Shown: positions 1-12,900 of the stretch, one piece after another
Layout: every line of letters begins with the position of its first letter
Position numbering within the stretch: the stretch's first letter is position 1
NCBI RefSeq assembly: GCF_000208865.1
Contig: NC_018396.1
Span: 5,450,514-5,514,513 of the forward strand
Direction of reading: 5' to 3'
Source: Neospora caninum Liverpool
Lineage: Eukaryota; Apicomplexa; Conoidasida; Eucoccidiorida; Sarcocystidae
Length of the DNA: 64,000 nucleotides
The notes under the pieces: generated by a model
Databases searched by the model: none
What the model was told of the DNA's origin: nothing
The model's input: the letters and a program-made list of their open reading frames with translations, nothing else
Position numbers and translations under genes: made by a program

Positions 1-1
1 C

Positions 2-3000
2 CAATTGCATGCGGCGAACGGCAACGTGGTGGTGAGCCCGACGATGCAATCGGAGAGCGTTCAAGCGGCTGGCGAGCGGGGAAGAGGAACCGACGGAGGG
101 AGTAGCTGCTGTTCGGGGCCTGTAGACACGGGCCCTCGAGGCTGTTTTCCAGGCGACGAGCCTCCGGGGCGGGTCGCGCTTCATCTCTTGCCAAAGCAAG
201 AAGATACACTCAGCTTGCAGGGGTACTCTGGCTGCTCGAATGCGAGAGTTTCCCCAACCTTGAAAACGGAGCAAGGCCAATCGACTATCGCTGCGGCCTG
301 TGAACGAAGCGAGGAACAAACCAGACGAGAGCAGCGAAGCTCCTGTGGAGCCATCCATCCAGAAGACGTGGCGGGAAGCGTCACTCTTTCAGAACGGAAA
401 GCAGAGTGGAACGCAACAGAAGCCGAGGATCCAGAGCGTGCACCAGCCCCGGGCACGTTTTGGGCTCTTGGAGATGACCCAACGGTTTTAGAAAAGCCTC
501 CCGTGCTGCAACTCACCGACGAGCCCGCTGGTGCCTGTGTGGACGGCCCGCAGGTGGTAACGTCTGCCGCGACTGCGGCTGAAACCCTCGTGCCCGACAA
601 GCCGAAAACGGTCGGCGCCTTTACCCGTGACACGGCAGCTCTTCACAGGGCGCTTCTTGGTAACACGTGCGAATGCGAAAAGACGAACTGCGACGGAGGC
701 CCTAACACCCAGGAAGCAGCCGTCACCGGCACGTTTCCATTGTGCGCAAGGGCGGTACCGGCAGCCGAGAGCGCTGGTCGCTCTGAAGGGTTGGCGGGCC
801 GGCACGAGCCGAAAAGCGTAACAGCAAAAGGAGACTCTCTCTGGGTCCCCAAAAGAGAGCTGCGTGCCGCTGCCGGGGCTGAAGGGAATCTGTGGACTGC
901 TGCAGACTCAACACCGGTCGAGCTCTCAGAAAGGCCTGGGGCTTATGAGCGGAACACCTTTTCCTGGACACCGGCGGGAGAAGTGGCTGACAGTCCCCCG
1001 GAAGCCAGCAGTGAGAATGCGAACCCAAGTGGAGACGGGAGCACAGCTCCTAGAGGACAGACTACCGTTCCGGCGTGCCTCTTAGACTTGAACCGTACCA
1101 GGGAGACAGGCGCTTTCGGAGGTGCGAAACGCATGTCAGAAAAGCCTTATGGGCACGTTCAAAGCGGAGCAGAGGGCTGCCAGTTTGCCTACGTCGCGCA
1201 CAGCGAGCCGAGAGAAGACTCACAGGAAAGACGGCAACAAGAAGGGATGCCCGATTGCGTCGACGCGAAGTCGACCAATCAGACTCCCCCGCGTAGCCTC
1301 GGCCCCGCTCAACTTCCGAGGGATGGGCCAAGCGACGGTTTGCGTGAGGCGACGGGTCGCCTCTCTCCCCCTAAACAGGACCAACGAGACGACTCACTAT
1401 GTAAGGCGACCTCCGCGAAGGAAGAAGACGAGACAGCTGCACCGATAAGTGGCCTGTCGTCGGCAGCTTTCCACGCCTGTATGCCAGGAGAGCCCGCATG
1501 CGGGGAAGAGGAAGACCGGGCGGAGTCTTTCTTGTCGACGGTCCCGGCGGCATTTCGTCGCGGCGAACCGGTAGCCGCTCCTGGCTTGGCCCGCACCGCA
1601 CAAGAGTGGGCGCCTCCAGACGCCGCACACGGCCCTCCACTGATACCTCAGGCGAATGCCGATGTCATGCTGCACGCACAGCGCCATTCATCTGGAGCCG
1701 CAGGCCGAGTTCTCCAGCTGGAAGCCGTGCTGAACTGCGAAAACGAAGCCCCGGGACGGCTGCATCCGATTGGTCAGGACGGGGGGGGAATCTCTTTATT
1801 TTGGAACGATATTAGGCTGGGAGGCGGAACTCCCTCTGTTTTTTCGCTGAGAAAGGCTGAAAGCGATAGTTCAGGAACCGTGCATGGGACATCTACGGGT
1901 GAAGGCGACAGCCGGCCTCAGGAAGGATCCACGTGCGGAGGACGTGACGCTCAGCCTTTCGGAGAACCTGGGTGTGGTGCATCCGGCCGGTCATCTGGAT
2001 TCGAGGTCGCCGAGATTTCGGCGGAGGGGAAAAAAGATGGTGGCCGGAACGTAGTTGGCGAAGGCGACAGCAGGTCGCAGGACTTCAGATCCAGGAAACA
2101 GCGCGCGAGTACGCAGTCTTCTGAGAACTACCCGTCTGAGCATAAGGCTTCCCCACCTGTGTCGGATATCTGCCCATCCATCAGCGGCGCCACGCCGTTG
2201 GTCCCCTCTGCTGAAGACAGAGACTTCGGAGCCTCAGCTCCAGCGTCTCCCCTCTCGTCGTTTCTTTCGTCGACGGCTGCCAACTCTCGGGCGACGTCGC
2301 CGGGGTCCTCCCGCCACCCGCAGTCCACGAATTCCTGTGTGGATCAGTTTCATTCAAAGCTGCTTCCACCTTCTCTGTCCGAGTACTCCCGCGACCTTCC
2401 ACGCACTCTGCACGACCCCGCTTTCTCTCAGGCACTGCTGCAGCTGGCCATGAACAGCAGTATAAAAGGCGAGCAACGCTCGGAGAGTTTGCCTGTCGAT
2501 TCCACTCCGCGGGCTGCCTCGCCCCTGTCACGTCCACTTGAACCTCTCCAGGCGAAATGTCAACAGAGTGCCCCTGAGGCGTTGAACTCTCCGTCGACTG
2601 TCTCAGCACAGCCAAGCGGCCCAACAACAGTCAGTAACAGCGGATCCACGGTCAGGTTGACCAATGCCACGAGAGGGTTTGCACCCGGCTGCGTAGGCGT
2701 GGCGTCTTCGCCCGTTGTGCAGAGCACCGAACCTGCCGTTTCAGATAGTCAGGGTGGCGGTGGCCATGCGCTTTGCTTGCGGTCTCAAGAGACCGTCCAT
2801 TCGAGAAGACAATTTGCCGGCACAGTTGCTCCGGCAGCGAAACCGCTAGGCCAGTCCTTCGTAGAAACGGATGAAATGGGTTCCTCGACGAATCTACACC
2901 TAGGTTCCCCAAATGCATCGATCAAGAACAAGGTAGTGAAGGAGCCTGAGCAGGAGGCGGGGAACCCGCCTGCACGGATCGAATCCAGCGTGTGTTCGGA

Positions 3001-5620
3001 TCGAAGAGCTGGCCTGCCGTCTATCAACGCAGCTCCGGCCGTCGTCAGCCACGTGGGCTTCAGCCCTCAAACTCCAGGAGAGTTGCCCCTCTCTCGCGGC
3101 GGCCCTTCTTCCCTTGGCGGGACTGAGGGCGGGTCAGAGTCGATTTGCTCAGTTCCTCTCAAGAAAGTACCAAACGGTCCCCGATTAGATTCCTCGCCTA
3201 CAGCGCTCGTCACTCCATCTACTGCGTCTGTGCCTCCGCTGTCTGTCTCACGTTCTGCAACTGATAATGCTGCTGGACTTCTCGGAGGGCAGGAAGCTCC
3301 CTCCTTGTCTCTATCATTGGAGACGTGTGGGGCCTTTTCGAGGTCGTCGACGTGGACACACAACTTTGCGGGAACCCCTGCGGCTTCTCCTCGGACATCA
3401 GTGCTGATTCACAAACGGGGCGCCCACGCGGCTAGAAGGCCGGCCTGGAGAGCAGACGAAGACAACTCTTCTCCGAAGTATGTACTGCGGGGAGAAGATA
3501 CTTTGCTGTCATCTCAACATATTGGAGTACACTCACAGGCCAGCTCGTGGCCCTCATCCCTGTCGGGTGTTCCCTCGCCGAGAGGTTTGCAGCTGGCTCA
3601 GCAACAGGGCCAACCTCAGGAAATCGCCAGCGGAATCGCTTCACCCAATGAGGCAATGCCACGGCCGGCTCCACCTGTATCTCTCTCTCACGCTGCCCCT
3701 GAACTGATGTATTCTTCCGAAGGGATTCACACACAGAACGCCTCTCTTGATGCTCTTGGAGTGCCTTATAGGCAGTATTCGCTGCTCTATCTGGGCGACA
3801 GGGAACTCGAGAAAGGTGAACATCCGCCGCTAGCCAGCAGCACCCTGTGCGGGGCTGTCAAGAAGGGGCACGTGCCTCTGGCGCCACTTTCTTCCGTACA
3901 TTTCTCGGCTTCGGCCGGACTGCGGCCCAACGGTGCGTTTTCATGTGGCCCCAAAGCGCCTTTTGCCAGTTCATCTTCAGGTGGTGCTCGAGGTAGCCAC
4001 GGCAGCGGGACAAGCAGTACCCGGCACAGCACGCGAACACCTGGACGAATCTACTCCCTTCTCGTGAGAGGCGTCCGGTGCTGGAGAGCTGAGTGGCATG
4101 AGAAGACCAGCGGCCAGAGGAGGACGAGACAATACGCAGCGCCCAAGCACGGCGAAGAACGCGCACGGGCAATGTGCCTTTGGGCCCTCTGCGAGGCGAA
4201 CTGTGTGCCTGTTCATTTGATCAAGGAGGCGCAAGAGCGCTTTGGCTACGACCCGCGCAACAGGGCTGGAGCTGACCCTGGAGGAGCCTGCCGGCAAATG
4301 GTCCTGTGCGGTGAGGCAAGACTGCCGGCGATACAGGGGGGTGACAGCGATGTACAAAAGAAGCGGAAGCGCGGAGCTCCTGCAAGTCCCGTAACACAGG
4401 CGAAAGCAAGTCAGGAGTCTTCTGTGAGTGTTGGAAGTGGCCTGGAACGGTACAGAAGGGACGGTCCCGGAAGTCAACAGCGAACCCGCTCATGGGCAGA
4501 AGTGTATGAGAGAGAAATTAGGGAGCATCCGGCAAGGGAACCTGAGACAGACGGAAGTTTGACGAGCGCAATTGGAAACGCACTCGGACTCGAACTGGGC
4601 ACTCGGCACCGAGCAGGCGCTCTGTTGGGAGAAGCTGAAAAAAAGTATTTACCCGGGCACTGCCAAGGCAAAAATGAGGGATCGTTCCCCACGCGTCTGC
4701 CTGGTGAAGCTGCCACGGAGATTGGCCAGGTCCACTCGTTTACTGCAGGACCTCCAGAGCAGCTAACAGTGAATGGGTTTCGCGCAGACAGGTTGCCGAG
4801 TCCGTACGGCTTCGCAGAAGGTGCATTTACCCGCATTCCAGCTCCGGAGCGTGGACAGAGTTTTGACAGTGCACTGAATATCAAAAACGCGGCAGCAGAA
4901 CAACGGGAGCCAGAAACACGGCACAGTTTATCTCCAGAATTAGAAATCCCCAAGCCATCTCCCTTCTCCGAGTGTAGTGGATTGAATGAACAACCGAGGC
5001 GGCCATCCCCAGTTACTGACGCTAAGCCGGAAATATCGGACGGGCAACCTACAGACAGAAAGCATCAGGTGGTAAAGGGGACTGCAGACAACACGGGGAC
5101 CGACGTGGCTGGGCTTCGGGACAGCAGCTGTGGAAGCGGTTTCTACGTTGGGTGCTCGGGCAGTAAGGATATGTTTCTCCCCACGGAGGAGGCAAACGAT
5201 TACAAGGGGATAGAACTTGATGCATTACCGACGACAGACCGGCCTGCCTGGGGCTCTCAAGCGGTTTCTAGCAGACAAGGATTGCGTTCAGGGGGTTGCA
5301 CTACGATGGACAGCAACACATGCTCCAGCCTAGGAGACGCGTTGTTCCCAGGGGCCGAGACGCCTTCGCGCCTCGGCTGTCGTCGCTCATATGAATGCGC
5401 TTCGACCATTTCAGCTGCCTCACTCGGAAACGGATCGGATCCAGATATGTCATCGGGGACGTTACGCATGCAGCCAATCGATTGCTTCACGGATGGCGGC
5501 TCGGTTGACGACCAAGCTATCAAGCGGCCACGGCAATCTGTGGACTGTGGCGGAGGTGCTCTCACACACCTGCTGGGGCCTCCCTCGCAGGGCCATACAG
5601 GTACAAAAGACTCTAGATAA
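2..5620 (+). CDS. ApiAP2-family transcription factor (left end possibly cut)
   Basis: A single uninterrupted reading frame enters from the left edge and stops at 5618-5620. The first ATG is at 44 (1858 residues from there), but the frame is open before it, so the true N-terminus may lie outside the window. One AP2 DNA-binding domain is visible at about residues 1334-1396 (nt about 4043-4230). It has the family pattern GVRCWRAEWH, then a basic GQRRTRQY strand, a K-x-G turn and an Ala/Arg-rich helix (ERARAMCLWAL). A basic KKRKR cluster near residue 1438 is a likely nuclear localisation signal. The rest is Ser/Pro/Gly-rich and looks disordered, as is usual for coccidian ApiAP2 proteins. By family it should act as a nuclear, sequence-specific regulator; its target is not deducible. 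No introns are needed. Confidence 0.85.
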   Translation, partial: QLHAANGNVVVSPTMQSESVQAAGERGRGTDGGSSCCSGPVDTGPRGCFPGDEPPGRVALHLLPKQEDTLSLQGYSGCSNARVSPTLKTEQGQSTIAAACERSEEQTRREQRSSCGAIHPEDVAGSVTLSERKAEWNATEAEDPERAPAPGTFWALGDDPTVLEKPPVLQLTDEPAGACVDGPQVVTSAATAAETLVPDKPKTVGAFTRDTAALHRALLGNTCECEKTNCDGGPNTQEAAVTGTFPLCARAVPAAESAGRSEGLAGRHEPKSVTAKGDSLWVPKRELRAAAGAEGNLWTAADSTPVELSERPGAYERNTFSWTPAGEVADSPPEASSENANPSGDGSTAPRGQTTVPACLLDLNRTRETGAFGGAKRMSEKPYGHVQSGAEGCQFAYVAHSEPREDSQERRQQEGMPDCVDAKSTNQTPPRSLGPAQLPRDGPSDGLREATGRLSPPKQDQRDDSLCKATSAKEEDETAAPISGLSSAAFHACMPGEPACGEEEDRAESFLSTVPAAFRRGEPVAAPGLARTAQEWAPPDAAHGPPLIPQANADVMLHAQRHSSGAAGRVLQLEAVLNCENEAPGRLHPIGQDGGGISLFWNDIRLGGGTPSVFSLRKAESDSSGTVHGTSTGEGDSRPQEGSTCGGRDAQPFGEPGCGASGRSSGFEVAEISAEGKKDGGRNVVGEGDSRSQDFRSRKQRASTQSSENYPSEHKASPPVSDICPSISGATPLVPSAEDRDFGASAPASPLSSFLSSTAANSRATSPGSSRHPQSTNSCVDQFHSKLLPPSLSEYSRDLPRTLHDPAFSQALLQLAMNSSIKGEQRSESLPVDSTPRAASPLSRPLEPLQAKCQQSAPEALNSPSTVSAQPSGPTTVSNSGSTVRLTNATRGFAPGCVGVASSPVVQSTEPAVSDSQGGGGHALCLRSQETVHSRRQFAGTVAPAAKPLGQSFVETDEMGSSTNLHLGSPNASIKNKVVKEPEQEAGNPPARIESSVCSDRRAGLPSINAAPAVVSHVGFSPQTPGELPLSRGGPSSLGGTEGGSESICSVPLKKVPNGPRLDSSPTALVTPSTASVPPLSVSRSATDNAAGLLGGQEAPSLSLSLETCGAFSRSSTWTHNFAGTPAASPRTSVLIHKRGAHAARRPAWRADEDNSSPKYVLRGEDTLLSSQHIGVHSQASSWPSSLSGVPSPRGLQLAQQQGQPQEIASGIASPNEAMPRPAPPVSLSHAAPELMYSSEGIHTQNASLDALGVPYRQYSLLYLGDRELEKGEHPPLASSTLCGAVKKGHVPLAPLSSVHFSASAGLRPNGAFSCGPKAPFASSSSGGARGSHGSGTSSTRHSTRTPGRIYSLLVRGVRCWRAEWHEKTSGQRRTRQYAAPKHGEERARAMCLWALCEANCVPVHLIKEAQERFGYDPRNRAGADPGGACRQMVLCGEARLPAIQGGDSDVQKKRKRGAPASPVTQAKASQESSVSVGSGLERYRRDGPGSQQRTRSWAEVYEREIREHPAREPETDGSLTSAIGNALGLELGTRHRAGALLGEAEKKYLPGHCQGKNEGSFPTRLPGEAATEIGQVHSFTAGPPEQLTVNGFRADRLPSPYGFAEGAFTRIPAPERGQSFDSALNIKNAAAEQREPETRHSLSPELEIPKPSPFSECSGLNEQPRRPSPVTDAKPEISDGQPTDRKHQVVKGTADNTGTDVAGLRDSSCGSGFYVGCSGSKDMFLPTEEANDYKGIELDALPTTDRPAWGSQAVSSRQGLRSGGCTTMDSNTCSSLGDALFPGAETPSRLGCRRSYECASTISAASLGNGSDPDMSSGTLRMQPIDCFTDGGSVDDQAIKRPRQSVDCGGGALTHLLGPPSQGHTGTKDSR

Positions 5621-8600
5621 CTTGGGTATTGTTTGGGAACAGCTGCTCAGTTTACTGAAGTGGTGGGTACGATGCAGTGACTGTTGTGTGTTCTGTTCCG
5701 ATCGAATCGAGAAATCACCGCGAGGTACATGACGAAGTACCACAGTATAAACCAGGTACGCGCCCATGATTCCTTTCTGGCATAAGCGGGCAACTCCGCT
5801 GATTTGTCCCAACCACCTAATGGGGGCAGCCCGTAGGATCTTGACACACGTGAGGACAACTTCTCTTTCTCGATGATGAGTATGTCCACGTGTGCCTTCA
5901 GGATCATATGGGGTCTCCGCGGGTGTAGGCTCTTCGAAAGAAGACACCAACTGTTTACCATCAGCCGATCGTGTATGCGCATTTGTTAGCTCTTCAAAAC
6001 GGCAGGATATTGGTGATTTCCGTGACCTGAAATGGACCGAGCGGCGGCTACAGGCATCTCGGGAGCTTTCAGGCCGAGGTCAGGAACATCAAGAATTGCT
6101 ATCTAGGCGGGTCTTCCAAGATGCATCCGTTCGACCGTGTACAGTTTCGCGACTGCTACAAAGAGGATGTGAAGCCTTGCCTCCTCGGTGCGTCACAGCC
6201 AGTCCAGTGGAGCACCCGGAGCGACAGTCCCGGCACCTGCACGACATGTCTTCCGAAAACCTCCAAGGGCAGGGTCGTGCCGATTCGAGGTTAGAGGAGC
6301 TTGTCGACTCGTCCATTTGGCACCGGCAGCCTAGTTAGTAATAGCGCCAGGCCACGATGTGGATTTTCTTGGGGTGGTTGCAGGGAAGACGACGCTTCAG
6401 GACATTGGCTCCCGATTTAGTATCAAGACAGTAAATGAAAAGATGGATGGAGAACAAGAAGAACGAATCCTCGCCGAATATACGGAGTTAATAAGGACGG
6501 CCGTGAACCCCGCTTGCTGAGTATGCTGTGTTCTGAGCTCAGCGAGTACTCATTAAGCTCTGAAAAGACAGACTAACGGTCGTAGGGTAATTGAGCGCTT
6601 GAACTCACGGTACGCGTTTTGCTGAGCAATACGCTGATTTTCTCGGAACAGCAGTAAACGTCTGGATCCTCTATCTGACCCGTTCAAGGGAAGATATCGA
6701 AAACCGTACTCCACACACCGCTTGCGTGTGGTAGATGTTCTGATCCCAGACCTATTCCAAGTGAATGGGTCCCTTGGGGTGCCGGTATCTTTTGAGGTGT
6801 GCTGGCAGTAGGAAAATATTTTGCCTCCCTTTGCTATCTTATGCTCTGTGGATTAATATTATTGACTTCCTTCGCCTCTCATTCGCCAATCATGTACGCA
6901 AGCCCTTCAGTAGAGTGACAGACAGAGCAAAGCTTCGCGATGCTCCTTTGTTCAGCCTTTTTGTCGGTCATGCCCTTGTTATTGTCCAGCATGTGTTTCC
7001 CAGCTGCGCTGCTCCCTCAAGATCTGCTTGAGCAGTCCGGTTCGGTCAGCCGAGTCGGAAAGAGCTCGTTTCATGTGGAATCGTACGTGAACGACATAAC
7101 CGGTATTGGCTGTAAGGCCAAGTAGCCGACGTTACGTTGCCGCATAGTGTGTTCTCTGTTTGTGCCTGCCTCATTGAGGGCTTTTTGCTGTTTTTCATCC
7201 GGTGTTTCTCTCTGTTCGACTCGAGCTTAGTTCACGCCGCAAGAGAAACACTGGAGCTCATTGGTGTTGTCTTTATTCGCGGCAGCGCTTAATGCGCAAC
7301 TCGTCCCTGTGCCAGCATAAACTCTGTCGCGTTCTACATAACACTGTCGTGCCTTAAATCACGATCGGCAGACTACGGGGTGAGTGGCTTTCTCTCTCCC
7401 GGACGTTTTGTCTTGATCGCACACCCTGAGTTGAGGAACTTTGTGTATGCCGCTCGGCGTTTGGTCGCAGCAAATTACAGCGCCTACTACCTGTTCTGTA
7501 TATATATCGCGGTTCCCAAATGTCTTTTTCCGGAGAAGGGCACCCAGTGAGTGCCTCCATCTCTACGTTCTCCGCACATCCGATTCTCGTGTGTATGTCG
7601 ATAATTTTAAGGAAAACTCTGTTTTGGTCTTGTTACCGAGTCCGTCGGTTGCGGTTGCATCCGCGGAAGACCTGAATACGGCCACAAGATACGCCGCTGA
7701 CGATGTCGGTTTCAGGCCATATAATTACTGCGGGACTGTAGGAGATTTTCGGTTTTTTCCTTATCCGTTAACGCTACACTCGAATTCAATCGAGTCTTTG
7801 GGTTCGACGTTTCCCCTGTGTGTGTGGTAAGCAGCCGTCACGTACGAGGCGGATGCGACACCAGACATGAGGTCCATGCTATCAAGTCAAACAGAGCTGC
7901 TCATGTTCTACCGAAGAGTGCTTGGGGCCGTCTGCGCCAACGTCCCACTCCCTAATCTTTTTAAGTCTGGGTTTTTATAACATTCTTTTATATCTTTTCG
8001 ATGGTTGTTGCGGGACGACTGGCCGGATCCTTGATTGCGCAAGGCCGAACTATTCCAATATGTTCCCGTCCACCGCCAGTGGCATTGTGACGTACGGCAC
8101 TCTCTTTTCTCCTACTGTTATTGCGAGATTGTGTTGCGTTCGAAAAGGTGCCTCCGCGCCACGAATCGGTTTTCCTTTTCCCAGAGAACCCAAAACACAA
8201 AGCAGACTTAAAGCATGGAGACATTTCATCAACCGTGTGCCAGAATAACTGTCAATGCAAATCTCTGAAAACGAAGTATGTCGCATGTTTGACGAGACCT
8301 GTCGCAACCTGACAGGAGGAACTCGGTAGATACGGACCCTGGTAGAACGAATACACGGATCCACTAGCATTTTTCTGCCTATCCATAATTGAAGTGATGA
8401 GGACTCGTGCCCCCCTAGCCCCTGCCCTCCATGCTGTCGCATCGCGTGCTGACCGTCAAACGCAGAGCATCGGTAAACAACACATAGCATTTGGTAGAGA
8501 GTTTACCCGTGAAGGGTTTTCTCCTGTGGTCTCTTGTGATCGCTAAAAAGCCGTCCAGTCTTTGAACTGCCCGGCTCATATAATTTAGATGAGACTTCGC

Positions 8601-9938
8601 TGTCTCAAATCCCCCTATCTCAAATCCAACTCGAGACCGTCCTCTGAGCCGGCTACAGCAAAGCAATTGTTGCTCACGACAGGCGCTACCAGGTGGCTTT
8701 AACCAGACTTATGTCACGACGACGAAGAGATACCAAATTTTAAACAAAATTTTACTGCACTAGATCGCCGTCACGTGGCCTGTCGTTCGCCGCCCACCTC
8801 TACATGCTGCGTTATATCCACTATACACCGCATTCTCCATCTCTGTTAGATTCTGAGGCACGCACCCTTTTTGACACCAGTGTTTAGGAGCGAACGTCCG
8901 CCACAGAGAAAGACGCCGATCATGGGGTGACATCATGAACGCGTTTTGTTGCGTGTTGATGTCTCTCGAGGAGAAATAATGCCATAAATAAAGACATAAT
9001 TCGTATATTTGCTTAAAGGGGAAACATTCAGGTGATGTGAAGGCTGCAGAGATATAATGTGGTCCAAAGGACCGACCGAGTAAATAAGAACCATGAAAGA
9101 CGAATTCCCATGAGTACTTTCATATAAGCTATCTCTATGCTTTTGCGGCCACTCGAGCCACCCACGCAGCCAACACGTTTTGGCTGTGAAAACGCTTAAC
9201 AACACCCTAATCGGTTGGTATCGGCTGTCACCGGCCAACAGGCAACCTACAATCCATATTCTCGCCGCTGTGATTATGAGATTTGCACTGACGAAAACAA
9301 CGCGTGGCATAGGATGGAAACATGAAGAAAACGCGTCCTAATCACCTATCTGAAAAAGCATCGGTTGAAACACGAAGACGCAGCAGCTTTTGTGGCTCAC
9401 CAGTATGCACACGCAAACAACCTCAGGATCGCTTTTCCCGTCATCGCCGTCCTTATGTCTTCAAGACAAGTCACTGACACATAACACCTCCTCCATCAAC
9501 AACTGCATTCCACGCGGAAAATATTGTCGACCATCGCAGCGTCAAACTATTGTTCGTACAACCCCGGCGTGTCGAATTCCTTTCTACAAAAACGTAGGCA
9601 GCGTGGTTATTACTTCAGTTCGTTGTGTCTTCCCCACGAACGTGACTCGGAGACAGCCGTTTTGCTATGCGTCGTAGGAGTAAAATCTGCGCCCTTGCCT
9701 GGTCGAAACGAAGAAGCGTCTGTCCCAGCAAAACACCCCGCTCGGAAAATCCACGCTTGTCTGGTACGGGGGTGCCGGACGATGTTGTTCGCAAGCAGAA
9801 CCTGGCGAGAGGAGTAGGCCTATCACCCCCTCTCACTATCCCAAAAGTCTGCGTCTGCCACATCCGGCTCAGTCTGTTTTTTCTGTTCCACTCTCCCCCT
9901 TGGCTGTTCCGCCAGCCGTTTTCATTCAAGTGAGAAAC
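5621..9938. other. Intergenic region, no gene seen
   Basis: About 4.3 kb between the ApiAP2 stop and the start of the first CAP gene. It is less GC-rich than the exons and has frequent stops in all frames. The longest open stretches (for example 5892-6338 and 7441-7830) have no domain, no hydrophobic leader and no convincing exon borders. It presumably holds the 3' UTR of the ApiAP2 gene and the promoter and 5' UTR of the CAP gene. I see no large repeat or RNA gene. Confidence 0.6.
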
Positions 9939-12900
9939 ATGCAGCTTGCCCAGCTTTGTTTTCCCTGTGTTATTGCATCGTTTTGGTCGAGCCTCGGCGC
10001 TCTTGCACCTCTTGAAAACACCTTAACTGTTCTGCCGTGCGTTGGAGAAAAGAGCCACCAAGACACAAAAGAGGTTCAAAACGAAGCGCCGGGCTGCAGT
10101 GTTTCTACCGACAACAGGACGCCTGTACTTCCTCCTGTTTCTGCGGAAGAAACAAACGAAAGACATGGCACAGACAGTCGCAGTCCACCCTCTTCTAGTG
10201 TAGATACCACGTTTACTACACTCTCTAGCGAAAGAATAGAGGTAGACGGAAGGGGCGACCAAAAAGCCACCACAGGAAATGGCGTTTCGGCGGAGGGACC
10301 CCCACACGCGGCACGACTCGATCTTGCGGAAGAGCAACCCCAGCAAGAGGGGCGTAGATACGCGGAAGACGTCACAGACGGTCAGTGAGCATCTCTTCTC
10401 ATCCAAATTCACATACGAATATGTATGCGTTTATGATCAGATCAACATGGATACCGGTGTAAATATATATGTATACGTAGCTTTATCTCGGTATATTCAA
10501 ACTTTAATACAATGCACATATATACCCATACAAACTGAGCATTAATGTCTGCAGAGGCTGTGCCATATACTCCCCCCCTCAGACACCGGTCTGTACAAAT
10601 GCTACCGAACTCTTTTTTCTTCGTTTTACCTCCCGTCTCTCAATCCGTCTAATGTCTTTTCTTCGTTCCTTCTCCCTGGTTTGTCGTGTTCCTTCTTCTC
10701 TCTCCACACATACAGCGCTGCCTGTTTCCGTCTTCGTTTTTCCTCGTTCTTCTCTCCCTAATACTCATCTCTTTTTCCACTTTTCCCTTGGTTGTCCTGC
10801 AGTGTTCCATCGGTAAATGGAAGCCGCGAGGCTCTCGGCCTAGTGCAATGGTATTCGAGTATCACATGTGTGCAGCGGCGCATATTTATTTTGCTCACTT
10901 TCATTTTCCCACACCCCTGTGAAGACGACAGGTGCTCCTCGTCGTCCTGCAGAGAAGAATTGCGAGAAAGTTTTATGTCCGTGTATTCTGCTTTGGTTAC
11001 GTCGATCGTATCAGATTGCCTATCCTATCACAACTACTACCGGTCCGAAGAGCTCGATCACCCACTTCAGCCTCTGGAGTTCAGTCAAGAGCTGCTGGAT
11101 ATGGTGATGAAAATCGCGCAGGCACGCGCAGATGGGAATTGCGATGTATGGGGACACTCCGATCGTTCTTTACGCCCAGGGGTGAGTGGCACAAGTAAGA
11201 CGACGTGGGTTGGGGAAAAGGTGCTGAGATAGTTCGGTGACGTCTGAACATATTACGAAGACGGATAGAGAAAGATTTGTGTCTGAAATGGACGCTGTTC
11301 GGCCGTGGCATCCTTCAAAATTGCTGTCCCCATACTTCAAGACCTTCTACACAACGATTGGTACCATTTTCATGTAAGTGCGCGATCGCAATTGTGCAGT
11401 CCCGACGAGAGAGAGAGAGAAAACACTTGATTGATCCTCGGTGTCAACGGTGTCCCTGTTTCAGAACTGCTGTGGGGCTACAGGCTGTCGTTCGTGTGTA
11501 CCTCAGGTACCCACTTATGAATATGACAGATCAGTGGCGAGTATTGACCGCATGTAATTTTGATTCTTCCGCTGGTGGACGATTCTTCCCTCGTGTTTGA
11601 TTCGCCTCATGAAATAGTGTCCTTTTTACCTTTCGAGGAAAACATCAGGAATCGGTGATCACGATTCAGGCTGGTGTGCTTGCTTTCCTTCCCCAACAAT
11701 CTTGCCCTTACGCACATATGCGTCCAGGCTGCAGAGAATCTCTACGGCACTTTCGAGGATCCTCCGCGGTGTGAAAGAGGCGTCTTTCTGTGGTTCGAGG
11801 AATATCGTGAATTTCAAGGGTACGTTTCTCTGCGACGAAACCGTTTGTCGCCTGAGCACTTTCATGATATATCCTTGAATGCAAGCAAAAACACAACAAC
11901 AAGACTCGGTGTGTGTTGTGCCTGCAAACATTCGGTAGCAGCCTGAGATCGGCAAAACCGGCGCCACAAGATGAAGGCAACCCGTCTACTGATTCAGGAT
12001 TCCGGATGTGCTTGCATATCCCGAGTGGACAGGGGAATGAATGGATTCTTGTTTCTATATATAGTTGAGCAGAAGTACATATATATATATATATCTTTGT
12101 CTCTTTTCTGGTTCATGTGTTACAACTACGGATGTATATATATGTATATATACACATATAAATAAATAAATAAATATATATATATATATACCTGTTTGCG
12201 AATGAAATACGGGATGCACGCCACTCGTTTTTATCAAGTTGCCCCTGGCTGTTTTGCCACAGAACGTACCCTGGGACAAACTGGACGGATTGGTTTCACC
12301 TGGTGGTTGGACACTTCACCCAGATGATGTGGCACACAGCGAGGTATATGGCATGTGCGCGTACTCGAGGCTGTACAAATGACAATAACCAATTGTTCTG
12401 TCTGTACAAGCCTTCGGGGAATATCGCCAAGCAAGCGCCTTTCAGGTTCGTCGCTCAGAAAAAATGCGTTTTCTAGAACAATTCTGTTTTGCTACGTCGA
12501 GAAAAAGCTCTAAAGACGTAGTTTCGTTTTCCTTCTCTGAAACTGTCGAAACACTCATACCCAGGCGTGCACCTTTTAACAGGTACACATCTGTAAACAC
12601 CAATGTGGATAAACGTGGATGCGTTTAGCTGTCTTCAGCTGTCCCGTGGGGCGGTGCTGTACGCATCCCTAAAGAACGTGGTTATCGCCCGTTGTCACAA
12701 GCCCTCACCCGGTTACAAAACAGGTGCCAATGCGACAAAAAATCCAATCTAAGTATTCAAAACAGACGAACATCTGGAAGAAGACACTTGATAGTCTGCA
12801 ACTCAATGCTGGAGTGATGCATGTACCTCATAACTGGAATCGTTTTAATATCCTATGTACTGTAGTGCCACCGTTTTTTGTGAACCCACTTCCAATAGAC

